Assembly: GCF_001998885.1 (NCBI RefSeq)
Contig: NZ_CP019609.1
Span: forward strand, 1,910,001-1,974,000
Direction: 5' to 3'
DNA: 64,000 nucleotides
DNA from: Vagococcus penaei
GTDB taxonomy: Bacteria > Bacillota > Bacilli > Lactobacillales > Vagococcaceae
Under the pieces are notes generated by a model that searched no databases, was not told the DNA's origin, and saw nothing but the letters and a program-made list of their open reading frames with translations. The translations under genes were made by a program, and so were the position numbers. Positions 53,292-62,367 of this stretch are shown here, piece by piece; positions within the stretch are counted from its first letter, which is position 1, and the number at the start of each line of letters is the position of its first letter.

Positions 53292-53402
53292 TTAACCGAA
53301 TGGTCCTAAAACAGTGAAAACAGCTCCGCCAATTATTGCTAACAACATAATCCAAACAACAACTTTTGTGATTTTGCTAAAAGTACTTGGTTGTTTATCC
53401 AT
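53292..53402 (-). CDS. DUF4044-type small membrane protein
   Basis: A 36-residue ORF on the minus strand: MDKQPSTFSKITKVVVW then a membrane segment IMLLAIIGGAVFTVLG. The pattern of a short polar start with F-x-K-I-x-K-VVVW and one membrane helix is that of the DUF4044 family, which is found in Lactobacillales near recN or mraZ. A ribosome site AAGGACG is 8-11 bp before the ATG. Its function is unknown. Confidence 0.7.
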   Translation of the reverse strand: MDKQPSTFSKITKVVVWIMLLAIIGGAVFTVLGPFG

Positions 53403-53514
53403 AATAATAACACGTCCTTCTTACTTTTGTTAAAGCCAGTTTACAATAAATTGTTACATAAATTCAAGTCTCTAGACTATTTTTAAAGAATTACTAAGCA
53501 TTTTCAGAAAAAAA

Positions 53515-53543
53515 TTGAAGAGAAAGATAAACTATCATATAAT
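53515..53543 (+). promoter_or_regulatory. Promoter upstream of the DUF3397 gene
   Basis: TTGAAG (53515-53520), 17-bp spacer, TATAAT (53538-53543). Confidence 0.65.
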
Positions 53544-53607
53544 AATAACAGAAAAGCTTTATTAATCATATGCTTTATGGTAGTGATTGAAAGGAATTAT
53601 TAAAATT

Positions 53608-53979
53608 ATGAAGACAATTAGTGAATTCACATTACTTTGGTATATTATACCCATAGCTTTGTTTATATTGTTTAAACATTTTGGTAAAAAATATCAAATA
53701 GAGAGAAAATATGGTATTCGGACACCGGATTTAGTGACACCATTTTTGTTACTCAGTGTCCATTATATTTCGTTAAATTCTTTAGATGAAAGCTTTTTTC
53801 CTTATGTGACTTTAATGTTATTATTAATTGCCATGTTAGTTGGAGTTTTTCAAGTATACCAATTCAAAGAGCTCAATCTTAAAAAATTTTTAAAGATGTT
53901 TTGGCGTATTACCTTTTTAATTAGTTTTTTCTTATACTTAGTACTGATGATTGTTAGTATTATTTTGGCATTGAAATAA
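53608..53979 (+). CDS. DUF3397 family membrane protein
   Basis: Membrane protein of about 123 residues with four predicted helices (LLWYIIPIALFILFKHF, the stretch at LVTPFLLLSVHYISL, YVTLMLLLIAMLVGVFQVY, and ITFLISFFLYLVLMIVSII). The KYGIRTPDLVTPFLL segment between the first two helices is the conserved part of DUF3397, which is regularly encoded just before mraZ in Lactobacillales. The ATG at 53608 follows AAAGGA at a rather long distance; the TTG at 53587 in the same frame is possible but lies before that site. The function is unknown. Confidence 0.8.
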   Translation: MKTISEFTLLWYIIPIALFILFKHFGKKYQIERKYGIRTPDLVTPFLLLSVHYISLNSLDESFFPYVTLMLLLIAMLVGVFQVYQFKELNLKKFLKMFWRITFLISFFLYLVLMIVSIILALK

Positions 53980-54050
53980 TTATTTTTGTTGATTTATGAA
54001 TTGATAATTCTATTTATTAAACAATCTTTTAACGAAAAAAACTACTAGAT

Positions 54051-54080
54051 AATGTGGTAGAATGTGGGGGAATGTGGTAG
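54051..54080 (+). promoter_or_regulatory. Three 10-bp MraZ-box-like direct repeats
   Basis: AATGTGGTAG, AATGTGGGGG and AATGTGGTAG follow one another without a gap (54051-54060, 54061-54070, 54071-54080), giving TGG every 10 bp. MraZ is known to bind TGGGN repeats with a 5-bp gap upstream of its own operon. They lie about 40 bp before the mraZ start. Confidence 0.75.
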
Positions 54081-54117
54081 ACTATTCTTATTGAGTGGTG
54101 GATTGAGGTGACGTTTA

Positions 54118-54549
54118 ATGTTTATGGGAGAATTTCAGCATAACATAGACTCGAAAGGACGTCTTATTATTCCAGTTAAATTACGTGAAGATTTAGGTCA
54201 ACGTTTTATTTTAACTAGAGGAATGGATGGCTGTCTATTTGGTTACCCTTTAGAAGAATGGACCACTTTAGAAAAAAAAATACAAGAAATGCCATTATCA
54301 AAAAAAGAAGCTAGAACATTTGTCCGTTTTTTTTATTCTGCAGCTGCAGAGTGTGAACTAGATAAGAATGGACGGATTATTATTCCAAGTAATTTAAGAG
54401 AATATGCCAAATTAACCAAAGAGTGTCGTGTTATCGGTGTGGCTAATCGCATTGAATTATGGTCTGAAGAACGTTGGATGGCTTTTTCGGTAGAGGCAGA
54501 AGAAAATTTTGATGCTATTGCCGAAAGTATGATTGATTTTGGATTTTAA
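54118..54549 (+). CDS. mraZ: Transcriptional regulator / division protein MraZ
   Basis: DNA-binding protein that controls the division and cell-wall cluster. 143 residues with two AbrB-like swapped-hairpin repeats: [20 protein letters not shown] and [20 protein letters not shown], each with the conserved DxxGR. The ATG at 54118 follows GAGGTGACG. It is first in the dcw cluster and has binding-site-like repeats upstream, so autorepression is likely. Confidence 0.96.
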   Translation: MFMGEFQHNIDSKGRLIIPVKLREDLGQRFILTRGMDGCLFGYPLEEWTTLEKKIQEMPLSKKEARTFVRFFYSAAAECELDKNGRIIIPSNLREYAKLTKECRVIGVANRIELWSEERWMAFSVEAEENFDAIAESMIDFGF

Positions 54550-54573
54550 AAATAGCTAGAGAGTGAGAATGTT

Positions 54574-55542
54574 ATGGCAGAAGTATTTAAGCATACAACC
54601 GTTTTATTAAAAGAAACCGTCGATGGCTTGGCCATTAAACCTAATGGAACATATGTGGATTGTACATTAGGTGGAGCGGGACATAGTGATTATTTACTTT
54701 CTCAGTTAAATGAGGAAGGGCATTTGTATGCATTTGACCAAGACTCAGAGGCTATCAAACATGCCAAAGTTAAATTGGCATCATATATTGAAAAAGATAT
54801 GGTGACATTTATTCCAGCAAATTTTAGATACTTACAAGTAGAATTATTAAAATACGACGTCCATCATGTTGATGGTATCTTATATGATTTAGGTGTATCA
54901 TCGCCACAATTAGATGAAGCGGAACGAGGATTTAGTTATCATCAAGATGCGCCTTTAGATATGCGTATGGATCAAACCGCACCACTAACTGCGAGAGATG
55001 TCGTTAATGATTATGACTATCATAAATTAGTTAAAATATTTTATCGATATGGTGAAGAAAAATTTTCTAAACAAATTGCACGATTGATTGAAAAAAAGAG
55101 AGAAACTGAGCCGATTGAAACCACTGGACAGTTGGTAGAGATTATTAAAGAAGCGATTCCGGCACCTGCTAGAAGAAAAGGTGGACATCCCGCAAAAAGA
55201 ATTTTTCAAGCCATTCGGATTGAAGTTAATAGTGAACTCGATGTGATTAATGAATCACTTGAACAGGCTATTGACCTACTAAATGCTGATGGACGTTTAA
55301 GTGTGATAACGTTCCACTCTTTAGAAGATAAAATAGTCAAAAATATTTTTAAAGAATACAGCCAAGCTCATCCTGATTTACCACCTGGATTACCTATTAT
55401 TCCCGATGAATATCAGCCAATCTTAAAATTGGTTAACCGTAAACCGATTTTAGCTTCTGAAGCTGAGTTAGCTGAAAATAATCGGTCACGCAGTGCTAAG
55501 TTACGGATTGCTGAAAAAATAACTTCAGAAAGGATGGTCTAG
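54574..55542 (+). CDS. rsmH: 16S rRNA (cytosine(1402)-N(4))-methyltransferase
   Basis: Methylates N4 of C1402 in 16S rRNA. Typical features are [38 protein letters not shown] (SAM motif I), [44 protein letters not shown], and the C-terminal [12 protein letters not shown] and [11 protein letters not shown]. Its length is 322 residues. It is the second gene of the dcw cluster, between mraZ and ftsL. Confidence 0.97.
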   Translation: MAEVFKHTTVLLKETVDGLAIKPNGTYVDCTLGGAGHSDYLLSQLNEEGHLYAFDQDSEAIKHAKVKLASYIEKDMVTFIPANFRYLQVELLKYDVHHVDGILYDLGVSSPQLDEAERGFSYHQDAPLDMRMDQTAPLTARDVVNDYDYHKLVKIFYRYGEEKFSKQIARLIEKKRETEPIETTGQLVEIIKEAIPAPARRKGGHPAKRIFQAIRIEVNSELDVINESLEQAIDLLNADGRLSVITFHSLEDKIVKNIFKEYSQAHPDLPPGLPIIPDEYQPILKLVNRKPILASEAELAENNRSRSAKLRIAEKITSERMV

Positions 55543-55543
55543 A

Positions 55544-55930
55544 ATGTCTGTTCCTAATAGAGAAAAATTTTATTTAGAAGAATATGAACCTCCTAAACCA
55601 TCCGCTAAAGATAAATTAATGTTAGCACCACTGCCGGAAATGGTACCAACGAGTAAATTAAAAAAAGTGAGTTTGCTAGAAAAAGTTGTGTTTATTAGTT
55701 TCATAGTGACACTTTTATGTTTATCAGTCGCAACGATTAAACTAACCACAGCAATTAATCGTGAAGAAGAAGCGATTACGACAATGCAACAAGACACTGT
55801 TCAAGCCAAAAAAGATATTAATCGACTAGAACAGGAACGTAACGAATTGCTAAGACAAGATAGAGTAAAAGGGATCGCAAATGACGCGGGTATTAAATTA
55901 CACGAAGATAATATAAGGACGATTCGATAA
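55544..55930 (+). CDS. ftsL: Cell division protein FtsL
   Basis: Bitopic divisome protein of 128 residues. A charged cytoplasmic part of about 47 residues is followed by one membrane segment (VVFISFIVTLLCLSVATI, about 48-65) and an extracytoplasmic coiled coil (INREEEAITTMQQDTVQAKKDINRLEQERNELL). The place between rsmH and the pbp2x gene and this layout identify FtsL, which pairs with DivIC and DivIB. It starts 1 bp after rsmH and its stop overlaps the next start. Confidence 0.93.
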   Translation: MSVPNREKFYLEEYEPPKPSAKDKLMLAPLPEMVPTSKLKKVSLLEKVVFISFIVTLLCLSVATIKLTTAINREEEAITTMQQDTVQAKKDINRLEQERNELLRQDRVKGIANDAGIKLHEDNIRTIR

Positions 55931-57828
55931 TGATTAATAAAATTAAAAAATTCTTTATTCAACTAAATAAAAAAATACAATCTAAAAACTTAACTCCTGC
56001 TCGAAATCGAAAAAAAGTTGGAGTTATTTTGTGTTACACGGCAATATTTGTTTTTAGTCTATTTACATTAAGGTTTATGTATATCATTACGGTAGGTAGA
56101 GTAGGGTCAACTAGTTTAGATAAAGAACGTCAGAGTTTGTATCAAGGGAGTAGCGTTATTAAAGCAAAAAGGGGTACCATTTTTGATCGAAATGGTATAG
56201 CTATTGCTGAAGATGCTACTTCTTATTCGTTATATGCTGAACTAGGTAAAGACTATATTGGACTTGGTGGAAAAGAATTATTTGTTCATGATAAAGACAA
56301 ACAAAAAATTGCTGATATTTTGAATAAGTATGCAGGAGTCGAAAAAGAAACAGTCCTAAAACAATTAGAGCCTAAAAAAAATGATAAAGGTAAAGAAATT
56401 ACACATGTAGAGTTTGGGTCTAAAGGAAAAAATCTGTCGTTAGAAACCAAAAATAATATTGAAAAAGCTTTAGAATCTGATGGTATTACAGGTATTTACT
56501 TTACTGAACACCCAGATCGGATGTATCCTAATGGACGTTTTGCCTCTTACTTAGTCGGCTACGCTGCACCTATTAAAGAAGACGGTGCTGATACAGAAAT
56601 AAGTGGAAAAAAGGGTATGGGAATTGAAAATGCATATGACGATGTTTTAAAGGGGACAGATGGTCATAAATATTTTCAAAAAGATAGTAAAGGTAATGAA
56701 CTACCTGGAACAGCAGTTGTGGATAAAAAATCGATTGATGGAAAAAATATTTATACAACATTAGATACTAATTTACAGGTGAGAATGGAAGATGCAATGG
56801 ATGAGGTCTTCAAAAAAGCCGAACCTGTCAGTATGACAGCTGTCTTAATGAGTGCTAAAAATGGTGAAATTTTAGCAGCTTCACAAAGACCAACTTTTGA
56901 TCCTCAGACATTGGAAGGTTTATATGAAGAAGAAGGAAAACCAACCCCAGTTTGGGAAAATTTACTTGTTCAATCTGCATTTGAACCTGGATCAACGATG
57001 AAAATTTTCACAGTCGCTTCAGCAATTGATTCTAATAATTTAAATGAAAATGAAACGTTTAATTCCGGACAAATTCAAGTAGCAGACCGGACGATTAGTG
57101 ATTGGAATGGTGGCGTTGGTAAGGGACCATTAACTTACCGTCAAGCTTTAGCTTGGTCTAGTAATGTGGGGATGGTCCACTTAGAACAAAAAATGAAAAC
57201 GACATGGCAAGATTATTTACAACGTTTTGGCTTTGGTAAGTCGACAAAATCAGGTTTACCCTATGAAGTTTCTGGAAATATTAGTGATTCTTCTGTAGTT
57301 GATACTGCAATGACATCATTTGGACAAGCAATTGGGGTGACAAGTTTTCAAATGATGCAAGGGTATACTGCAATTGCAAATAAAGGAAAAATGCTTCAAC
57401 CACAGTATATTAAAGAAATTAGTTCAAATGATGGTGAAGATAAAAAAACATATGGTCCTAAAGTTGTTGGTCAGCCAATCAAAGCAGAGACAGCCGATAA
57501 AGTTTTAGATTATATGAAAGATGTTGTTGAAGATCCAATTTATGGAACTGGTTATGATATCTATAATATCGAGGGAATTAACGTCTCAGCAAAAACTGGT
57601 ACAGCGCAAATCTTTGACGAGGGTAAATTACTAACAGGTCCAACAGACTATTTGTATTCTGTTGTGCAAATTGCGCCAACTGAAAACCCTGAATATATTA
57701 TGTATGTTACAATGAAACAACCGAAAGTAGGAGATGCTCCTAAAATGATTTCGGAGGTATCCAATAGTGTTTTAAAGCATGCATTTAAAGTTGATGCTGG
57801 AGGCACACAAGAAATAAATGATAAGTAA
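55930..57828 (+). CDS. Penicillin-binding protein 2x-like (class B, division), no PASTA domains
   Basis: Class B penicillin-binding protein that cross-links septal peptidoglycan. One membrane segment lies at about residues 33-54, followed by a dimerisation domain and the transpeptidase domain: active Ser355 in EPGSTMKIF (SxxK), SSN in ALAWSSNVGMVHLEQ, and KTG in SAKTGTAQIF. The chain of 632 residues ends soon after the transpeptidase domain (VLKHAFKVDAGGTQEINDK). PBP2x of streptococci and enterococci normally carries two PASTA domains there, at about 700-750 residues; none is present, and mraY follows 18 bp later. The stop of ftsL overlaps its start. Confidence 0.92.
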   Translation: MINKIKKFFIQLNKKIQSKNLTPARNRKKVGVILCYTAIFVFSLFTLRFMYIITVGRVGSTSLDKERQSLYQGSSVIKAKRGTIFDRNGIAIAEDATSYSLYAELGKDYIGLGGKELFVHDKDKQKIADILNKYAGVEKETVLKQLEPKKNDKGKEITHVEFGSKGKNLSLETKNNIEKALESDGITGIYFTEHPDRMYPNGRFASYLVGYAAPIKEDGADTEISGKKGMGIENAYDDVLKGTDGHKYFQKDSKGNELPGTAVVDKKSIDGKNIYTTLDTNLQVRMEDAMDEVFKKAEPVSMTAVLMSAKNGEILAASQRPTFDPQTLEGLYEEEGKPTPVWENLLVQSAFEPGSTMKIFTVASAIDSNNLNENETFNSGQIQVADRTISDWNGGVGKGPLTYRQALAWSSNVGMVHLEQKMKTTWQDYLQRFGFGKSTKSGLPYEVSGNISDSSVVDTAMTSFGQAIGVTSFQMMQGYTAIANKGKMLQPQYIKEISSNDGEDKKTYGPKVVGQPIKAETADKVLDYMKDVVEDPIYGTGYDIYNIEGINVSAKTGTAQIFDEGKLLTGPTDYLYSVVQIAPTENPEYIMYVTMKQPKVGDAPKMISEVSNSVLKHAFKVDAGGTQEINDK

Positions 57829-57846
57829 TGTTAGGAGAGTTTATAT

Positions 57847-58815
57847 ATGTCAGCAGCACAATCGTTAATCCCAATATCATTAGGTTTTGCCTTTGTTTTA
57901 ATGGTCATGCCTCTATTTATTGGTTTTTTTAAAGCAAAGAAAATGGGGCAAGCCATTCGAGAAGAAGGACCTGAAGCACATTTAGCTAAAACAGGAACAC
58001 CAACTATGGGTGGATTGGTTTTTCTTGGAAGCATTATTTTAGCCTCACTAATTGTTGGAATTTGGCAAAAAGCGTTAACTCCATCTTTTTGGGTTGTTTT
58101 ATTTATTCTATTTTTATATGGATTATTAGGATTTCTTGATGATTTTATTAAAGTGTTTAAAAAGCGCAATATGGGTTTAAACTCCTTACAAAAACTAATT
58201 GGTCAAATTGTTGGGGGGATTATAGTATATGGTGTAATTAAAGTGCAAGGAATTAGTGATGTTTTATATATTCCATTGATTGGTGACGTTCATATTGGCA
58301 TTCTTTATGGTTTGTTTGTAGTCTTTTGGTTAGTTGGTTTTTCAAATGCTGTTAATCTAACAGATGGAATTGATGGTCTTGTATCTGGCTTAGGAACTAT
58401 TTCATTCTTAACATATGCGATTATCGCCCATAATCAGCAACAAACGGATATCATGTTAATTTGTTTGGCAACTGCAGGCTCATTATTAGGCTTTCTAGTT
58501 TATAATAAAAAGCCAGCTAAAATTTTTATGGGTGACGTAGGTTCATTAGCTCTCGGTGGCATGTTAGCTGCAATTTCAATTTTACTTGGACAAGCTTGGA
58601 CATTATTATTAATTGGTTTAGTTTATGTTATTGAAACAGCCAGTGTGATGCTTCAGGTAGGTTCATTTAAATTAAGAAAAAAAAGAATTTTTAAAATGTC
58701 GCCAATTCATCATCATTTTGAATTAAGTGGTTGGTCTGAATGGAAAATTGATGTGGTATTTTGGTTAGTGTCTTTGGTGATGTCAGGTTTGACTTTAGCC
58801 ATTTTATATTTGTAA
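57847..58815 (+). CDS. mraY: Phospho-N-acetylmuramoyl-pentapeptide-transferase
   Basis: Transfers phospho-MurNAc-pentapeptide to undecaprenyl phosphate, making lipid I. Ten membrane segments are spread over 322 residues. Conserved parts are EEGPEAHLAKTGTPTMGGLVF, FLDDFIKVFKKRNMGLN, NLTDGIDGLVSGLG, and FMGDVGSLALGG with the active-site Asp, and the histidine-rich RIFKMSPIHHHFELSGW. It has a TTAGGAG site and lies between pbp2x and murD. Confidence 0.98.
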   Translation: MSAAQSLIPISLGFAFVLMVMPLFIGFFKAKKMGQAIREEGPEAHLAKTGTPTMGGLVFLGSIILASLIVGIWQKALTPSFWVVLFILFLYGLLGFLDDFIKVFKKRNMGLNSLQKLIGQIVGGIIVYGVIKVQGISDVLYIPLIGDVHIGILYGLFVVFWLVGFSNAVNLTDGIDGLVSGLGTISFLTYAIIAHNQQQTDIMLICLATAGSLLGFLVYNKKPAKIFMGDVGSLALGGMLAAISILLGQAWTLLLIGLVYVIETASVMLQVGSFKLRKKRIFKMSPIHHHFELSGWSEWKIDVVFWLVSLVMSGLTLAILYL

Positions 58816-58830
58816 AAGGGGTCCTATCGT

Positions 58831-60207
58831 ATGAAAAAAGTTAGTAAGTATCAAAATACAAAAATATTAGTGTTGGGTTTAGCCAAAAGTGGTGTTGCTG
58901 CGGCAAAATTATTATTTGAACTGGGTGCTTTTGTCACGGTTAATGATGCCAAAAAATTAGAAGAAAATCCTGCGGCTCAGGAATTGTTAGAATTGGGTAT
59001 GACTGTAATCACAGGTAGTCATCCAACTGATTTATTAGACGAAGGATTTTCATTAATTGTAAAAAATCCTGGTATTCCTTATACCAATCCTATCTTACAA
59101 CAAGCCAAAACTAAATCAATTCCTGTTATTACTGAAATTGAACTGGCATATGACGTGAGCGAGGCACCAATTATTGGTATTACAGGAACAAATGGTAAAA
59201 CCACAACAACAACGATGATTGCGAATATTTTAAATTACCATCGAACAAAGGGAAAAGCACTTTTAGCTGGTAATATTGGTTTTCCTGCTAGTGATGTTGC
59301 AACTAAAGCAACTACTGCAGATGTTATGGTGACTGAACTATCGAGCTTTCAACTTTTAGGAACGATTGATTTTAAACCAACAATTGCTGTGATTACGAAC
59401 TTATTTGAAGCTCATATCGACTATCATGGGACTCGTGAAGATTATGTGGCAGCAAAGTGGCGCTTACAAAAAAATATGACAGCTGATAACTTTTTGATTT
59501 TAAATTATAATCAAGATGAAATCCGACAATTAGCTAAGAAGACAGAAGCAACAGTTGTTCCGTTTTGTACGAACGGACTAACTGTTGAGGGAGCTTACTT
59601 ATTGGATAAAAAACTCTATTTTAAAGAGGACTATATCATGGATGTGGCTGATTTAGGTGTTCCAGGTATGCATAATGTCGAAAATGCTTTAGCAGCAATT
59701 GCTGTAGCAAAATTATTAGGGACACCGACTGACGCTATTCGTGTGGCTTTATGCCAATTTTCTGGCGTAAAACATCGTACTGAATTCATAGGCGTATTTG
59801 ATGGTAAAAAAGTGTACAATGATTCTAAGGCGACCAATATGTTGGCAACAGAGAAGGCTTTAAGTGGATTTAATAATCAAGAATTAGTATTAATTGCTGG
59901 AGGTTTAGACCGTGGTAATGACTTCGATGATTTATTGCCATATTTAAGAGGCTTAAAAGCAGTAGTACTAACAGGAGAAACGAAACATAAATTACAAAAA
60001 ACATGTCAAGAGGCAGGGATTACTGAGATTATCTTAGTTGATACAATGCAAGAAGCCGTATCACAAGCAATGCGTTTAGCAAGTGAGAATGATAACATCT
60101 TACTTTCTCCTGCTTGTGCAAGTTGGGATCAGTATAAAACATTTGAAGAACGTGGCGATTGTTTTGTTTCAGAAGTTCAAGAATACGTAGGTAGGTTAAC
60201 CAAATGA
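58831..60207 (+). CDS. murD: UDP-N-acetylmuramoylalanine--D-glutamate ligase
   Basis: Cytoplasmic ligase that adds D-glutamate to UDP-MurNAc-L-Ala. The protein has [16 protein letters not shown] (UDP-binding domain), the ATP P-loop [72 protein letters not shown] and the C-terminal [22 protein letters not shown]. The length is 458 residues. It overlaps murG by 4 bp (ATGA). Confidence 0.98.
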   Translation: MKKVSKYQNTKILVLGLAKSGVAAAKLLFELGAFVTVNDAKKLEENPAAQELLELGMTVITGSHPTDLLDEGFSLIVKNPGIPYTNPILQQAKTKSIPVITEIELAYDVSEAPIIGITGTNGKTTTTTMIANILNYHRTKGKALLAGNIGFPASDVATKATTADVMVTELSSFQLLGTIDFKPTIAVITNLFEAHIDYHGTREDYVAAKWRLQKNMTADNFLILNYNQDEIRQLAKKTEATVVPFCTNGLTVEGAYLLDKKLYFKEDYIMDVADLGVPGMHNVENALAAIAVAKLLGTPTDAIRVALCQFSGVKHRTEFIGVFDGKKVYNDSKATNMLATEKALSGFNNQELVLIAGGLDRGNDFDDLLPYLRGLKAVVLTGETKHKLQKTCQEAGITEIILVDTMQEAVSQAMRLASENDNILLSPACASWDQYKTFEERGDCFVSEVQEYVGRLTK

Positions 60208-61289
60208 AAATATTAGTTTCTGGTGGCGGAACAGGTGGTCATATTTACCCCGCCGTTTCTTTAATTAAACATATTAGGCAAATTAATCCTAATGCAGAAT
60301 TTTTGTATGTGGGAACAAAAAAAGGTTTAGAAAGTAGTATTGTTCCTGAACAAAATATTTCTTTTAAGACCATCGAGATTCAAGGATTTAAACGTTCACT
60401 ATCTTTAGATAATATGAAGACTGTCTATCTGTTTCTTAGAAGTATTAGTGAGTCAAAAAAAATTATTAAAGATTTTCAACCGGATATTGTTATTGGGACA
60501 GGTGGCTATGTTTGTGGAGCAGTTGTGTATGCTGCTCATAAATTAGGAATTCCAACTATTATCCATGAACAAAATAGTGTCGCTGGTATGACTAATAAAT
60601 TTTTAGCTCGTTATGTTGATAAAATTGGTATCTGTTTTCCAGATGTAACGAAGGATTTTCCTGAAGATAAAGTTGTTTTAGTTGGTAACCCACGAGGTCA
60701 AGAAGTTGTTGGAATTAAAAAATCAGATATTTTAAAAGAATTCGGCTTAAATCCGAAAATACCAACTGTGTTAATTTTTGGTGGTAGTCGTGGTGCGCAA
60801 ACGATCAATAGAGTGGTTTTAGAAAGTCTCAAATCGTTTCAAACCAAACCTTATCAAGTACTTTATGCATCTGGAAAAATTTATTATCCAGATGTAGAAA
60901 AAGTGTGGAATAATGAGTCTAGTAACAGTGTTAAAGTAGTTCCATATATTAATCATATGGAACAAGTTTTAAGCAATGTTGATTTAGTCATTGGACGGGC
61001 TGGTGCAACATCATTAGCAGAAATCACATCACTAGGTTTACCATCAATTATGATTCCGAGCCCTAATGTAACCAATGACCATCAAACTAAAAATGCACAA
61101 AGCCTTGTTAAACGTGGTGCTTCAGTTTTACTGGCAGATGGCACATTGACTTCCAAACAACTTATCGATGAAATCGATCAAATCATGTTAAATGAAGAAC
61201 TTCGCTTGGATATGGCGAAAGCATCAAAAGCTGAAGGGATTCCAGATGCTAATGATCGGTTATACAATTTAATAAAGTCACTCGTGTGA
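60204..61289 (+). CDS. murG: UDP-N-acetylglucosamine--undecaprenyl-pyrophosphoryl MurNAc-peptide transferase
   Basis: Glycosyltransferase that turns lipid I into lipid II on the inner face of the membrane. It has the two glycine-rich loops [16 protein letters not shown] and [12 protein letters not shown], the [35 protein letters not shown] segment, and the UDP-GlcNAc site [24 protein letters not shown]. Its length is 361 residues. The start lies in the end of murD. Confidence 0.97.
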   Translation: MKILVSGGGTGGHIYPAVSLIKHIRQINPNAEFLYVGTKKGLESSIVPEQNISFKTIEIQGFKRSLSLDNMKTVYLFLRSISESKKIIKDFQPDIVIGTGGYVCGAVVYAAHKLGIPTIIHEQNSVAGMTNKFLARYVDKIGICFPDVTKDFPEDKVVLVGNPRGQEVVGIKKSDILKEFGLNPKIPTVLIFGGSRGAQTINRVVLESLKSFQTKPYQVLYASGKIYYPDVEKVWNNESSNSVKVVPYINHMEQVLSNVDLVIGRAGATSLAEITSLGLPSIMIPSPNVTNDHQTKNAQSLVKRGASVLLADGTLTSKQLIDEIDQIMLNEELRLDMAKASKAEGIPDANDRLYNLIKSLV

Positions 61290-61311
61290 TGGATTAAAGG
61301 GGGTAGGATTT

Positions 61312-62205
61312 TTGGATAAAAAGCTGAAAAATAATGGTGATAGTGAATTACAAAATATCAGTGAAACAAAAGAGTACGCCGATAAAAGTAATCTTATGAA
61401 ACAAAAAAAAATAAAAGATACTGATTCTGTACATAAAAAAGTAAATCAAAAATTAACTTGGTTTTTAGGGATTTTAACTTTAGCTGTTTTTATTAATTTA
61501 TATTTTATATCACCTCTGAGCAAGGTTCAAAAGGTTACTTTTGTTGGCGTCAACAATGGATCTGAATCTGCTATATTAAAAGAATCTGATATTAAAATTG
61601 GATCTTCTATTTGGCCACAATACTTTAAGCGAAATGTCTTAGAAAATAATATTTTGTCAAAAGATCAGCGAATTAAAGCAGTCGCTATTAATTTATCAGG
61701 ACTAACCTCTTTTCAAGTGTCTGTTGAAGAGTATCCAACTATTGGCTACTTAAAAGAGAAAGATGATTATTATGAAATATTAGCAAATGGGATAGTATTA
61801 AAGCAAAAAGCTTCTTCTGCAAAAAAAGAATTACCCATTTTCACTAATTTTGAAAAAAATCAAGCATTGAAAGAATTTGTTAAAGCCTATAATCAATTTG
61901 ATCAAACTACTCAAAAAAATATCTCTCAGGTCGAATCGTTAAGTAATAAAAAAAATCCTTATAAAATCAAAATGACTTTGCGTGATGGTAACCAAATTAT
62001 TGCGTTATCAAATACAGTTGCTAGTAAAATGCCATTTTATTCTAAAATTGCGAAAGAAATGTCGAATAAAGGAATCATTGATATGGAAGCTGGAGCAAAT
62101 GGTATTTTTTCTTATCCATTTGAAGAGACAAAAGAGTCTGAGGTCAATATTGACGGTTTTAGTAATAGTAATGAAACAACTGGGCAAAGTGGTGTCAATA
62201 ACTAG
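61312..62205 (+). CDS. divIB: Cell division protein DivIB/FtsQ
   Basis: Bitopic divisome protein of 297 residues. A charged cytoplasmic N-terminus is followed by one membrane segment (LTWFLGILTLAVFINLYFI, about residues 49-67), a POTRA domain starting LSKVQKVTFVGVNNGSE, the FtsQ beta domain, and a flexible C-terminal tail (EESEVNIDGFS-like region). The start is TTG at 61312, with AAAGGGGGT about 9 bp before it. Its place between murG and ftsA is that of divIB in Firmicutes. Confidence 0.93.
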   Translation: MDKKLKNNGDSELQNISETKEYADKSNLMKQKKIKDTDSVHKKVNQKLTWFLGILTLAVFINLYFISPLSKVQKVTFVGVNNGSESAILKESDIKIGSSIWPQYFKRNVLENNILSKDQRIKAVAINLSGLTSFQVSVEEYPTIGYLKEKDDYYEILANGIVLKQKASSAKKELPIFTNFEKNQALKEFVKAYNQFDQTTQKNISQVESLSNKKNPYKIKMTLRDGNQIIALSNTVASKMPFYSKIAKEMSNKGIIDMEAGANGIFSYPFEETKESEVNIDGFSNSNETTGQSGVNN

Positions 62206-62292
62206 AAGTCAGTTTAATAAATAAACTATTTAAGTTGAAAAATTGAAAAAAAAGAATTAATAAAGGAATAATCTTTATTTCATACCCCATTT

Positions 62293-62303
62293 TATGATAG
62301 AAT
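62293..62303 (+). promoter_or_regulatory. Possible ftsA promoter
   Basis: TATGATAGAAT holds an extended -10 (TGA plus TAGAAT at 62298-62303); no good -35 is seen. It lies in the 162-bp gap before ftsA, so ftsAZ may have their own promoter. Confidence 0.4.
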
Positions 62304-62367
62304 GGTGTGTGATATTATGCAATAATAGAGGAAGACTCTGTTATAAAAGTAGGAGGGAACACCTTTC

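Noticed and set aside
57831-58169. Minus-strand frame of 112 codons inside mraY
   Set aside because: It is a shadow of the highly conserved mraY frame.
61982-62224. Plus-strand frame of 80 codons at the end of divIB in another frame
   Set aside because: It overlaps the real divIB frame and shows no ribosome site; its sequence is like a frame-shifted reading of divIB.
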